Below, piece by piece: positions 44,699-57,894 of a stretch of DNA of 64,000 nt; position 1 is the first letter of the stretch, and every line of letters begins with the position of its first letter. This stretch comes from Sorghum bicolor (Eukaryota; Streptophyta; Magnoliopsida; Poales; Poaceae), in NCBI RefSeq assembly GCF_000003195.3, contig NC_012877.2, forward strand, positions 21,292,294-21,356,293, given 5' to 3'. The notes under the pieces are model-generated. The model saw nothing but the letters and a program-made list of their open reading frames with translations. It searched no databases and had not been told where the DNA came from. The position numbers were made by a program, and so were the translations under genes.

Positions 44699-46355
44699 GG
44701 GTATTCTTAACATCATTACCAAAAGTAGACAATTTTCTAATTCTAGTAACGGTGCCAAAAATGCCAAACCTATCCCTCATACCACTTAAGCCAAGTTGTC
44801 ATCCCCAGCATGACATGAGAGATTCGGTATTGAAATATGCAATTGCTCTTCTAAATAAATAATGAATGGGATCTGCAAGCGCACAGATTAATACCAATGT
44901 AGCATTTTAACCGGGAAGTATTCCAGGTATCGTTATTTATATTTTTACCACTAGAAAGGGATTAACAATCATCAACATTGATTACAGAATAGAATATGAG
45001 ATTGAGTATCTATCATTGCATGTATAATTGAGAACATTTATCTAACTCTTTCATACAGGGATAAGTGTCACATAAAAGATATATGAAGTAATGAATAGTG
45101 ACAAAGATAATTAATCTGATCAGCATAACTAGCCACATAATAAATATGATAAGCACCTCAATTAGATACTCTAGAAAGTCATTAGCATGGAATTAGAACG
45201 AACTACAAGAATATTTCCTAAGTTATTCTCAACTATATAGTCTAGCATATCATAGTTAGTGCAAGCATACTTAGCAATCATTGCGAGACAAGACTACGCC
45301 CATGCATAGTGATATTAGCAAGGTAAATGAGAAACATAGCAATCATTCCCCTGTAATAATATTGCTCTGCGGGCCCAATACACGAGAGGGGGACTATATA
45401 AGAATCAATGAAGCTGTCACTATCACGAACTACCCCACGATCTGGCATATTGGGTACAATCGCAGATAAATACGGTATAAGCACCACGCCTACACAATAT
45501 CTATCATTTACCCATGGATCCGATGGATAAACGCTGTACGATCCTAAGCATGTATATAGATCCAATCTAACTAAGCCAAGTACATAACTATGATAAACTA
45601 AGAACAATATAATCTTAAATATAAGCAAGTAGAGCAAAGTCATAAGCAATATATTGAAGTAGAACAAAGTCATATTTATAATATTGAAGAACAAAGATAA
45701 TTAGAAGAACAATTAGAAGCACAATTAGAGAATTACCAAGAATCCTCTTGACAGATCCGGAAACCAATCGAAGATTGACTCCTTCTAGTTCTAATCCTAT
45801 GTAGCTATGCTAATCTAGATGTCTAATTGATGTGGTGGCTCTAATCTTGATCAGAGGCTTCTTCTCCCTTGAGGAATAATGATTTAGGGTTGAGAGACTC
45901 TCTCCTCCAGGGGCTAGGGGGTCTGGTTTTATAGTCCCTTCAAGTGAATATGGGCCGTTGGATCAAACCGACATTGATTGAACGGTTATCCTTGATCCTT
46001 TAGGTCGGTGGAGATTGATCCCAAAAGAGAGTCCTGATTGGGCTCAGCAGGAGGGCGGGCGCCCAGGGCAACTAGGCGGGCGCCAAGTGCCTCGCCCCGT
46101 TCGGCCTCCGCTTCCTTCCCGTGGCTTCTGGAGTCTTCTAGATGTAAGATAATTGCGTGGCACGTTGATATCTCTATGTAATCCTGACGTGTGGGCCTTT
46201 CTTCCTTATTTCCTGATAACCCCCTGCAGAAATAGACAAACACCAAAACTCGTGGAATTCTATCAGATAAAACCCTAAGTCTAGATGTTGATTTCATTTG
46301 GATCCTTTTCTTTGTTTATTTGATAATTAAATTTGATACTTAAGGACCGTCAACA
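44699..46355 (-). repeat. 3' LTR of A2, outer edge trimmed
   Basis: A-type LTR. It opens GGGTATTCTT where intact copies have TGTTGGGTATTCTT. GC doublet at about 46050-46085; the U3 half ends at 46355 next to the polypurine tract (46356-46370, with one C-to-T change). Confidence 0.9.
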
Positions 46356-46370
46356 AACTTCCCCAAGCTT

Positions 46371-48521
46371 ACCCCTTGCTCGTCCCTGAGCAAGGATAGA
46401 CTCAACGATGGATTCGAAGTTGTTGCAATATCTTTAAAAATTGACGGTACACATGCTTCTAAATAAGGTCTTATCTCTGAGTTAGAGTAAACTGTTAAGA
46501 CTTAAAACTTACTTACTTTACCTTTCACCATGGGACTTGTAACCGTCACTTCTGTCTTGAGTGGTTAAAAGATAGAACAGTCTAGTCAAGTGTCATGTCT
46601 CTTATTCTTGATCAGCTATAGCTCTAGAGTTTTTGCAGATTTTCAAATAAAACTCAGAGATTCCTTGTATGATTCTCTCAGATCTCTCTTTTGTGGTATT
46701 TCTGGATCCTTACCAAGGCAGTGATGGTATATGCCTTCTCTCAAAAAGTATGTGGTATTTGTGGTATAAGGCATAGTGACATTGCCTTCTCTCTCATCCT
46801 ACTCTAATGAGGCTTTAATATCTGGAGCTCATAGGTGGGAGATAAAATATACATACTTACAAGACATTTATTGCATAGTCAAACCATGGATCCAAAGAAA
46901 CAAATCAATAAGTCAAATCAAGATGTGCATGTGTGGCGGATGAATGGTGTATGGTGATGATGGTGATAACAATTGTGAAAGTCTAATTCTACTTTTGCTC
47001 TTTCAGGGGATACATACCTTCCTTGCTTTCTGAAACTTTATGAGGAGAATGAGATGCTCTTCTTTTTCTTTCCTCTCAGGTGGGTATCTTGTACCCCTAA
47101 TTCTACTGTCGAACACTTGTCCTTTTTTACCTCTCGTCTCACTTTTTTCTTTTTTCTTTCGAGGTTTCGGGCACTTGCCCCTTTTTATTTCCTCGTATTT
47201 TTTTCTCTTTTTTAGAGCACTCATCTTTTGAGATAATATAGCAAGTAGTAGTAACAAGATAACTTGAGCATTTATTTCACAGGGAAAAACAGAAATATTT
47301 TTGGCTATTCTGTCCCGGATTAGGAGTAGAATATTTTTTGGGTGGTTCTGGAGATGGAAATGGATGGATATATATGGATGGTACTTCCGGAATAGAAGTA
47401 GCATGTTTGAGTGAATGTGCAAGTGAAATCTTGATTTAACAACATGACAAGCTCCTAAGGGTCTACACAGCTTGACAACACTCAATGCTCATAAGCAGTA
47501 AATAGTAAATGTGTGGCTCAAAGTCTAGCAAGCATGTATATATGGCTGTGGTAGGAATTTAAACTCTCATCATACAGGAACTCATCATGCAACATTTTAA
47601 AGATTTTTAAAGATAAAATTCTCCAGAATTCTAGCATCTCTAGGAATAGATAAACAGCAGCTCAACCTTCCCACATCATATCCGTTAACAACTTAGACTT
47701 CAGATCAAGTTTTCATCCCACAAGTTCAGATTTAGAGCATGCTTTAAATTATAACAGTTATATCTAAACTTGAGAGAGAACTTAAAATTTGCAAATTAGG
47801 CAGAGCAACTATTCATCATATCCATGCTAGAGTTTTATTTAGATACAGATTAGCAAAGCCACTTTATTTATTTATTAAACACACTAAGCAAAAGGCAAAT
47901 ATATAAGCATAAAATCTTTATTTGTTTTTCCATAATTATGTATATTTATATTTTAATATAGTATAAGTATAAAGATAGATAGAAATACTTATCGGGATAA
48001 ATGGGGATGCTCTCCCCCAAGCTGAATTTTGACGTAATTTTCCTTGATGTAGCTAGCAGGTGGCAGAGGTGTATTTGAAAGTCGGCAGCATTCTCACAGC
48101 GATTAGAGTGTCCTCCGTCTGCTAGTCTTTCTTGATTTTTAAATTTTGTGGAGCTCAAATAGACAACAAAGCTTGTGGAACTGATTAAGTGTTAGCATAA
48201 ATATCTAGCCTTTATCATGTTGAGACTCCTTAATAATTATTGCTCCCAAATTTTTTTATATTTTCATTTTCTAAAGTAAAAAAGAAATATTTATTTTATT
48301 TTTATGCCACCACAGTGAATGTACATATGGGTATTATGCCACTCGTATACACACATGGGGCTTACTGTTTTTCATATTTTTATTTTCTTTTTAAGATAGT
48401 ATGAACATAATTAACTAAGTGAACTATTTAAATAATTGAAACGGAAAGGATAACTACTAAGTTTACCTCTTGGCAAGGCGTTCGGTGTTTTTAAGTCCTC
48501 CGAATAGGACTCTCCATTTTC
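46371..48521 (-). other. Untranslated 3' interior of A2
   Basis: Colinear with 10762-12931 of A1. The purine-rich block is at about 47040-47220 and here forms part of a 160-codon open frame on the - strand (47485-47003) that extends into nearby noncoding sequence. No recognised gene. Confidence 0.6.
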
Positions 48522-51167
48522 TCAATTGTCCTGGGATTCATTGGGTGGCGTAGTCGGTACTTCCGGCGGCGCCTCTTCTTCATGTATAGTTATCTTCTCC
48601 TTCCATACCTGACTCGGTGCTACGGTCTCCTCTGAATAGTTCTGTTTAAACTCTACGTCTTCTGATCTTATCAGTTCTTCTTCGTAGTCTGCCCATCCGT
48701 CCTTGATGATTTGCCTCCTCAGGTTGCGGTTGCGTCGTTTTCTTACCTGCTTAGATTCTTCAAAGATGTAGTTAGGGTCAGTAAAATAACGGCGTACCTT
48801 CTCTGAGGTGAAGTGCATATGGACTTCTCCGATTCCAATGTAGATAATTGCTTTAACGGTGCTGAGGAACGGTCTTCTAAGGATGATGGGTGGATCGTAC
48901 TCATCTTCTCCCATGTCAATAACCTGAAAGTCTGTGTAGACAAAATGATCGTCTATTTTGACTGGAACATCAGTAACTGTTCCTTTAACCTCTCGAAATT
49001 TCTGATCTGCCATCTAGAGCTGAATGTATGTTGGTTTCAGGGGCATGGTTCCGAACAAGAGCCGATAGGTGACTGCGGCCATTATGTTGACGCCCGATCC
49101 GGTGTCGCAAGTCGTCTTGTAGAAGTTGTATCCATTTATGGAGCAATAGATGCTTGGCATTCATGGGTCGTCCTTCTTGGTCAAAAACGGTGAATTAAGT
49201 TGATGATCTTGGTCTCCTTGAACTACAGTGACCATCTTAGCTGACTCGGTCCACACTTGCTTGTTCCTGTTCCTCCTGTTGGTCCTCTTCCTTGATTCAC
49301 GTCTGGATTGATCTGGGATTTGTGTAGCCTTGTTCTTGAAGGAAAACTTCTCCTTCTTCCGTTTGATGTGGAAACTGATCTTGGCAGCACTAGCGTAGAT
49401 GACAGCTCCCGAGGTGTTCAAGAATGGCCTCCCTAAGATGATGGGTGCTCTCTCATCATTACCGGTCTCTATCACCACGAAGTCGGCTAGGGCACACAAG
49501 GTACCAACTCGGACACAAAGGTTCTTCAATATTCCTTTTGGAAAACTTAATGCCTGATCTGCAAACTACAAACACATGGTTGTCTCTAATAAAGGATATG
49601 TAAAGAATTTTTCATAGAGTACCCTGGGTATAATGTTGACGCTGGAGCCAAAGTCACAGAGTGCTTCTGGAACGTCCACCATGCCAATGGAGATCGGGAT
49701 GACGGGGCGTCCTGGATCGCCTCTCTCGACTGGCAGAAGGTCAGTAGTGAATTCAATGACGGGGTTACTCCAATTACCTGCATCAAACATGTCTACAAGA
49801 TTTGCAGATTCTAATCCTTCAGGTTGTGATGGTATACCGGGGTTAGTAGTAGGAACAGCAGCACCTATTTGATTTAACTGAGATTCAATCATTTTATTAA
49901 AGCTAATTTGATTCTTGATGGCAGTAGAGAAATTATCCATTCTATTATTTATATTTTCTAGCATTTTATCATCAGATGCCAATTTCTTAGATAGGTTATC
50001 CATTAGCTTTCCTTGATTAGACACTAACTCTCTCAGAGGTGTAAAATTATTATTATTGTTGTAAGAATTGTTACCTTGATAATTACCTGAGTAGTTAGGC
50101 CTCTGTTGATTCCAACCTTGATTTTGTTGAGGACGGTTGTAGTAGTTGTTGTTATTGTTGATGTAGTTCACATTCTCAAGCATCTTAGGGCAGTGATTGC
50201 CTGAGTGTCCAGTGTCTCCACACTCCTCACAAGTCATGTGAGAGTCGTAGATGTGCATAACTTCTTTCTTGTCTCCAGCTATATCATCGAGCTTCTTCAT
50301 GAGCAGGTCTAGCTTTGCAGACAGCATGTCTACCTCCTTGAGCTGATGCATACCTCCACCTCTCTTGCGTGTCTGGGTCCTCTCTTCATTCCAGCCTTGA
50401 TTGGACGCCATCTTCTCCACAAGAGTTGTGGCTTGTGATATGGTAAGTGATAAGAATGCTCCTCCAGCTGCAGCATCCATGGTTTCTCGGGCACTGTTGC
50501 CGAGCCCATGATAAAATGTTTGCATCAATAGCCAACCCTCCATTCCATGATGGGGACATTCTAGGATGTAGTCTTGGAAGCGCTCCCATGCTTCTGGAAC
50601 AGATTCATCATTTTGTTGCTGAAAACTTGTAATCTTCCCACGGAGAGCATTGGTCTTGCCCATAGGAAAGAACTTAGCCAGGAAGTTTGTTGAGCAGAGT
50701 GCCCACGTAGTATTCTTCTCCTTTGTAGCGTAGAACCACTGCTTCGCTCTTCCTAACAGTGAGAATGGGAAGAGGCGAAGTAGTATAGCATCTCTGGAGA
50801 CTCTTGATATGGTGAATGTGTTGCAAACCTCTAGGAAGTGTTGGAGATGAGCACTAGCATCTTCGTGTGCCTTCCCACAGAACTGGTTGGATTGCACCAT
50901 GTTGATAAGTCCAGGCTTGAGCTCAAAGTTGCCGTCGATCTCTGCAGCAGGTCCAGTGCGGATGTTGTCCGTAGTGGGAGCTGAGAACTCGCGGATTGAT
51001 TTGTTCGCCATGGCTTCGAACTCTGAAGACAAGTTCCGGTGATCTTCTTGATTGGATGAAGCTTCTTGCTGAAGTGTTGATGATCTCTTCTTGAGCTTGG
51101 CTCTGGTTTTTCTGAATAATGCTTCGGGATTGTCAACAAAATTTCCTGGAAGATGTCTTCTATTCAT
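48522..51167 (-). pseudogene. A2 gag polyprotein with two tandem aspartic protease domains, three stops
   Basis: The frame from ATG at 51167 (MNRRHLPGN) to 48522 is 882 codons, exactly as long as in A1 and without frameshift. Gag core, zinc knuckle C-E-E-C-G-D-T-G-H-S-G-N-H-C, Asn-rich linker, protease 1 (C-D-F-G-S-S) and protease 2 (C-D-T-G-S-G) are all in place. Stops are TAG at 49566-49568 and 49014-49016, where A1 has CAG, and TGA at 49161-49163, where A1 has GGA. The open frame can be extended upstream to 51236, but that part crosses the leader and A1 supports the start at 51167. The stops lie at different sites from those of A1, so the two copies died independently. Confidence 0.9.
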
Positions 51168-51300
51168 ACATTCCCCTGCATAAGATAAAATAGAAAATAT
51201 CGGGGTAAAACTGTATGAGAGAATAGATAAACTCAATCATATTAGTGATGCGAATGATGACTCGAAAATCAATATCCATTCCTGATTAGTAATCAACCTT

Positions 51301-51317
51301 CCCCGGCAACGGCGCCA
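51301..51317 (-). promoter_or_regulatory. tRNA-Asp primer binding site of A2
   Basis: CCCCGGCAACGGCGCCA on the + strand, 9 nt from the upstream LTR at 51327. Confidence 0.92.
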
Positions 51318-51326
51318 AAAAATGCT

Positions 51327-52987
51327 TGTTGGGTATTCTTAACATCATTACCAAAAGTAGACAGTTTTCTAATTCTAGTAACGGTGCCAAAAATACCAAA
51401 CCTATCCCTCATACCACTTAAGCCAAGTTGTCATCCCCAGCATGACATGAGAGACGCGGTATTGAAATATGCAATTGCTCTACTAAATAAATAATGAATG
51501 GGATCTGCCAGCGCACAGATTAATACCGATGTAGCATTTTAACCGGGAAGTATTCCACGTATCGTTATTTATATTTTTACCACTAGGAAGGGATTAACAA
51601 TCATCAACATTGATTACAGAATAGAATATGAGATTGAGTATCTATCATTGCATGTATAATTGAGAACATTTATCTAACTCTTTCATACAGGGATAAGTGT
51701 CACATAAAAGATATATGAAGTAATGAATAGTGACAAAGATAATTAATCTGATCAGCATAACTAGCCACATAATAAATATGATAAGCACCTCAATTAGATA
51801 CTCTAGAAAGTCATTAGCATGGAATTAGAACGAACTACAAGAATATTTCCTAAGTTATTCTCAACTATATAGTCTAGCATATCATAGTTAGTGCAAGCAT
51901 ACTTAGCAATCATTGCGAGACAAGACTACGCCCATGCATAGTGATATTAGCAGGGTAAATGAGAAACATAGCAATCACTCCCCTATAATAATATTGCTCT
52001 GCCAGCCCAATACACGAGAGGGGGACTATATAAGAATCAATGAAGCTGTCACTATCACGAACTACCCCACGATCTGGCATATTGGGTACAATTGCAGATA
52101 AATACGGTATAAGCACCACGCCTACACAATATCTATCATTTACCCATGGATCCGAAGGACAAACGCTATACGATCCTAAGCATGTATATAGATCCAATCT
52201 AACTAAGCCAAGTACTTAACTATGATAAACTAAGAACAATATAATCTTGAATATAAGCAAGTAGAGAAAAGTCATAAGCAATATATTGAAGTAGAACAAA
52301 GTCATATTCATAATATTGAAGAATAAAGATAATTAGAAGAACAATTAGAAGCACAATTAGAGAATTACCAAGAATTCTCTTGATAGATCCGGAAACCAAT
52401 CGAAGATTGACTCCTTCTAGTTCTAATCCTATGTAGCTATGCTAATCTAGATGTCTAATTGATGTGGTGGCTCTAATCTTGATCAGAGGCTTCTTCTCCC
52501 TTAAGGAATAATGAATTAGGGTTGAGAGGCTCTCTCCTCTAGGGGCTAGGGGGTCTGGTTTTATAGTCCCTTCAAGTGAATATGGGCCGTGGGATCAAAC
52601 CGACATTGATTGAACGGTTATCCTTGATCCTTTAGGTCGGTGGAGATTGATCCCGAAAGAGAGTCCTGATTGGGCTCAGCAGGAGGGCGGGCGCCCAGGG
52701 CAACTAGGCGGGAGCCCAGTGCCTGGCCCCCTTCGGCCTCCGCTTCCTTCTCGTGGCTTCTGGAGTCTTCTAGATGTAACATAATTGCATGGCACGTTGA
52801 TATCTCTATGTAATCCCGACGTGTGGGCCTTTCTTCCTTATTTCCTGATAACCCCATGCAGAAATAGACAAACACCAAAACTCGTGGGATTCTGTCAGAT
52901 AAAACCCTAAGTCTAGATGTTGATTTCATTTGGATCCTTTTCTTTGTTTATTTGATCATTAGATTTGATACTTAAGGACCGTCAACA
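51327..52987 (-). repeat. 5' LTR of A2
   Basis: 1661 bp with intact TGTTGGG and CAACA edges. The GC doublet at about 52683-52717 has one changed base (GGGAGCCC in the second copy). The flank at 52988 is AGCGCACGAATACC, which is LTR sequence of G. Confidence 0.92.
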
Positions 52988-54227
52988 AGCGCACGAATAC
53001 CATTGTAGCTTTTACCCGGTTAAAGGTTTTATCGTATCCACAGGAAAACGGGGGAACCAACTACGCTCTAACTTAACCAAGATAGATAGATAAGTGTAAA
53101 TAGGAAAGATGGTAGAATTGAATAAGAACAATATTAAAGGTAAGATAACAATGGTGATAATATGGAAATAGAGATTAGAGCAATCTAGTATATGGGCGAT
53201 GGTAGAGAATAGAGAGAATAACTATGGTTTCTTTACTTCAAAGGGGTATGTCTATGTCTGGGATGAACCACGTGATAAGAATACACCACAAAGGATGCTT
53301 ATCCATAGGCCGATAAACCCTACCCATCCTGCTAATAGGAGGTGGACTACAGGGGACCAACGTAACTATCACCTACGTGGCCTACCACATGATCCAGCTA
53401 GACAGGGGATATCCACAAGTAATCTAGGTCTAAGCACCACGCTTACACCTATACTACAACTCTAACCTATAGGGTCCTATAGATTATAAGTACTCAAAAG
53501 AGTTGTGAACCAGAACATACATGATTAGTAATTGCATAATGAATTAGAAGTAGATTACCAGAGTCATCCCATGAGCAAGCTTGATTAGAGCTTGATCATG
53601 GCAATGTACAACCGGAGGAAGAACCGACAGGCCGGCCTCTCCTCCAATCCTCCCTCGCTCTCCATCTCGCTACTATCTAGGTCTACTCTAGTTTAGAGAT
53701 GAGACGAGAGCTCTCATCTCCAAACCCTAGCTTTTGCTCTGTCTATGAATAATGAATAGGGATCAAGGGGTTGCCTCCTCTAGGGATCAAGGGATCAAGG
53801 GGTTGCCCCCTCAAGTGAATCTGGGCCGTCGGATCAAACTGACAATGATTGAACGGTTATTCTTGATCCTTTAGGTCGGTGGAGCATAATCCTCGAAGCG
53901 AGTCCTGATTGGACTCTGGGACAGGGCGGGCGCCCAAAGGGGGGAGGGCGGGCGCCCTGCCCCCGAGCCCGCTCGGCCTCCCGTTCGTTCCTGTGGCTTT
54001 TGGAGTCTTCTAGATGATAGAAAATTGCGCGGCACGTTCATATCTCTATGTAAACCCGACATGTGGGCCTTTCCTCCATATTTCCTGATAACCCCCTGCA
54101 TAAATAGACAAACACCAAAACTTGTGGAATTCTGTCAGATAAAACCCTAAGTTTAGGTGTTGGTTGTATTTGGATCCTTTTCTTTATTTATTTGATGATT
54201 ATATTTGGTACTTAAGGACCGTCAACA
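52988..54227 (-). repeat. 3' LTR of G, outer end missing
   Basis: The U3 half (about 53810-54227) matches A1 and B. The other half is a fourth R-U5 type, keeping only landmarks such as GCGCACG, TTTACCCGG and AGCACCACGCTTACAC. The GC doublet is at about 53925-53962. The outer end is cut by A2. The 88-codon + strand frame at 53199-53465 lies in the LTR and is not a gene. Confidence 0.85.
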
Positions 54228-56399
54228 ACTCCCCCAAGCTTACCTCTTGCTTGTCCCTGAGCAAGGATGGACTCAGGAGTTTCTTCAGTGGTTTCATGCC
54301 TTGAAGGTACACATGCATTCAAACAAGATCTCATCTCTAGGTTAGGGTAAACTGTTAAGATTTAAACTTACTCATATTTCCTTCCACCATGGGGCTTGCA
54401 ACCGTCACTTGTGTCTTGAGCAGTTAAAGGATAGAATGGTCAAGTCAAGCGCCATGTCTCTTGTTCTTGATCAACTATAGCTCTAGAGTTTTTTTTTGCA
54501 GATTTTCAAATAAAACTCAGAGATTCCTTTTATGACTCTCTCAAATCTCTCTTTTGTGGTATTTCTGGATCCTTACCAAGGCAGTGATGATATATGCCTT
54601 CTCTCAAAGTATGTAGTATTTGTGGTATGAGGCATAGTGATATTGCCTTCTCTCTCATCCTACTCTAATGAGGCTTTGATATCTGGAGCTCATAGGTGGG
54701 AGACAGCTAATACATACTTACAAGACATGGATCCAGAGAAACAAGTCAATAAGTGAAATCAAGATGTGCATGTGTGGCGAATGAATGGTGTATGGTGATG
54801 ATGGTGATAATGGTGAAAACAATGGTGAAAGTCTAATTCTACTTTTGCTCTTTTGAAGGGATACATACCTTTCTTGCACTTTGAAGCTTTTTGAGGGGAA
54901 TGAGATGCTCTATATTTTCTTTTTCTTTTCTCTCAGGTGGGCATCTTGTACCCCTAATTCTACTATCGGACACTTGTCCATTTTTACCTCTCACCTCACT
55001 TCTCTTTTCTTCGAGGTTCCGGGCACTTGCCCCATTTTATTTCCTCGTATTTTTTTTCAAAGCACTCACCCTCCTAGAATAATGTAGCAAGTGGTAGTAA
55101 ACAAAATATCAAGAGCATTTATTTCACGGGGAATAACAGGGATAGGATAATGTATTCTCTCTCGGATAGGAGTAGAATCATTTTAGGTGAATCTGGAGAT
55201 GGGAATGAGTGGATGTATGTGGATGCGTACTTCCAGAGTAGAAGTAGCATGTATGAGTGAACGTGCAAGTGAATCTTGATTTTAACCGCATGACAAGTTC
55301 CTAAGGGTATACATAACTTGACCACACTCAATGCTCATAGTAGTAGTAAATGTACGGTTCATAGTCTAATAAGCATGTATATGTGGCTATGGTAGGATTT
55401 TAAACTCTCGTCATACTGGAACTCATCATGCAACATTTTAAAGATTTTCAAAGATAAAATTCTCCAGAATTCTAGCATCTCTAGTAATAGATAAACAGCA
55501 GCTCAACCTTCCCATATCATATCCGTTAACGTCTTAGACTTTAGATCAAGTACTCTTCCCACAAGTTCAGGTTTAGAGCAAATCTTAATTCATAACAGTC
55601 ATGCCTAAACTTGAGAGAGAATTCAATTTTGAGAACTAGTCATGGCAGAGCAACTATTCATCATTTCCATGTGAGAGCTTATCATGAGGGTTCATAGCAA
55701 ACTTTATTTATTTATTTATTTAGCAAACTATGGATAGATATATATATATAAGCATAAAATCTTTATTTGGGTTTTTATGATTATGCATCTTTTTATTATT
55801 TGAGTAAAGTATAAACGCGAGTAGAAACACTTAGCTGGATAAATGGGGGTGCTCTCCCCCAAGCTGGATTTTGACGTAATTTCTTTTGATGTAGCTACTA
55901 GGTAGCGGAGGTGTATTTGAATGTCGGCAGCACCCTGACAGCGATTAGAATGTCCTCCATCTGCTAGTCTTCTTTGATCCTTGAATTTTGTGGAGCTCAA
56001 ACAAAGCTTTGTGGAACTGGTTAAGTGTTAGCATAAAATCTCTTCGCCTTTATCATGTCGAGCTTCCTCTAATAAATATTACTCTCTTTGGTAGGATCAT
56101 AAATTTATTTTTATATTTTCATTTCTATAGGACAGGAATATATTTATTTTATTTTTTACGCCACCATAGTGAATGCACTTATGGCTTTCATGCTACAAGC
56201 ATACTCACATGGGGCTTAGTATTTTTAACATTTTTATTTTCTTTTCAGGATAACATGATTAACTAATAAGCTATTTAAGGAAAGTAGGTAATTAAAGGGA
56301 AAAGGGAATGCAGAAAGGATAAATATGGATAACTACTGATTTTACCTTTCGGCGAGGGTTCAATGTTTTAAGTCTTCTAAACAAGACTTCTCACCGTGT
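54228..56399 (-). other. Polypurine tract and untranslated 3' interior of G
   Basis: The tract is at 54228-54241. What follows is colinear with the same region of B, including the purine-rich block at about 54900-55060 and a TA run near 55737-55750. No gene. Confidence 0.6.
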
Positions 56400-56603
56400 T
56401 CATTCTTCACGTGCGTCATTTGATTCAGGTGCGGACCTTGACGTCTGCACCTCTTGATACGGTGTCTCCCATGTTCTTCGTTTGCCCAGCAGTTTGAAGT
56501 GCGGCGTTGGCAGCATCCTGCTCAGTGTGTTCGTGCTCGTAGATCCAAGTCCTTCACTTGATAGAGTCTGAGAGTTGTAAAACTCCACCATGTTTTGCTC
56601 CAA
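56400..56603 (-). pseudogene. Short gag-position peptide of G
   Basis: A 67-codon frame (start MEQNMVEFYNSQT) resembles the first 60 residues of the 61221-60808 frame in H and the first 20 of the B frame. It ends at a stop where the family's protease tail would end, so a deletion has removed the two protease domains. A GAGCAG|GT acceptor-like site lies just upstream (about 56613), as in B and H. Confidence 0.6.
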
Positions 56604-56662
56604 GTGTACCTGCTCATAGAGACAAGGCAGAGATCAAGTGCATGGGTCCTGTTGGTGGAAAA

Positions 56663-57894
56663 TGTTGATATTTGGTAACGCAATTAGAAAATGATCCGCA
56701 AGCGCACGGATATCGGTGAGCATTTCACCCGGGAGGTTTTCCAGAGTATCGTATTTATATTTTTACCACTGGGAGAAAGGGTGCATCTGACTAACCAAAT
56801 CTATTGCTATTATCCCTTTAGGCTACAAAGAATGTCTCTCGATGTGAGTGATGTATAGAGAAGACTGCAACTGTAGTCTCGTTCTAACCTTGGTAAGGAT
56901 GATCTATTGTTCTATTGGGGAGGCTCACGGAATCTAGACAACACAAAGGATGTTCGACCCGCACCTATAAACCTACCCGTCCTGCTAACGAGATGTGATC
57001 TACAAAGGTAGCTCGGAAATGTCACATTCCTCGCTACTACCACGGTCCAGCTAGTCAGGGGATATCTATGAGTACCCTAGCCTAAACACCACGTTTACGC
57101 TAACAAGTGATTACTCTAATACTCAACCGGAAGAGGATTAAAGTAAACTCATAAACCAAAGAACAATAAAACAAGAACTTACTAGTATTAGAAGTCGAAT
57201 TACTGAAGAATCTTAGAAGCAAGCCTCGGGTTAGGAGACTTGATCCCGTAGGTACAACTCGGAGTAGACACCGACAGGCCGGCCTTCCTCCGATCTACAC
57301 CTTCACTCTATCTCTCTCAATCTAGTAGAAACTAGATGATCTAATTCTACTTTACATTGGTTGCTAAGCCTAAAAAGAAATATTATTTAGAGAAGAGGTT
57401 TTCCTTCGAGGGCACCCCTCAATCTCTATGATAATTTCTTGTTTTCTCCAGGGCCAGAGGGGGTCTCCTTATATAGTCCTCCCCTTCTATGCGTTTTTGG
57501 GTCGATAGGCAAGGTGGTACTATGTTATTCTGGATCCAATAGGTCGGTGGAACGTTGTGTGCGAAGAGAGTCCTGTTTGGACCCGACAGGTGGGCGGGCG
57601 CCCAGGTCCTTAGGGCGGGCGCCCTGGGCCTGGCCCCGTTTCGCCTCCGCTTCGGTCTCGTGGCTTCTGGAGTCTTCTAGATGGTAGAAAATTGCGCAGT
57701 GTGTTGATATCTCTATGTAATCCAGACATGTGGGCCTTTCTTCCTTATTTCCTGATAACCCCCTGCAGAAATAGACAAACACCAAAACTCGTGGAATTCT
57801 GTCAGATAAAACCCTAAGTCTAGATGTTGATTTCATTTGGATCCTTTTCTTTGTTTATTTGATAATTAAATTTGATACTTAAGGACCGTCAACA
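56663..57894 (-). repeat. 3' LTR of H
   Basis: It starts TGTTGATATTTGG, a third outer-end type, and ends GTCAACA. The U3 half (about 57460-57894) is shared with the other elements, with GC doublet GGGCGGGCGCCC at about 57592-57632. Confidence 0.92.

Larger units (their letters stand above)
44699..52987 (-). mobile_element. Pol-less Athila-type element A2 (8289 bp), sister of A1
   Basis: LTRs at 44699-46355 and 51327-52987 (1661 bp; the left copy lacks its outer 4 bases TGTT). The interior is colinear with A1. No target duplication can be seen: the left neighbour is C's LTR and the right neighbour is the LTR of G, broken at AGCGCACG. The element most likely inserted in G's LTR, and a later deletion removed the left flank and the LTR edge. 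Confidence 0.9.
52988..56662 (-). mobile_element. Athila-type element G, gag and protease deleted, broken by A2 and H
   Basis: An LTR fragment (52988-54227) and 2.4 kb of interior are visible. The rest would lie beyond H, outside the window. The interior has the polypurine tract and the untranslated 3' region, but where A1 has gag and proteases there is only a short peptide. H is inserted after GTGGAAAA at 56662. Confidence 0.82.
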
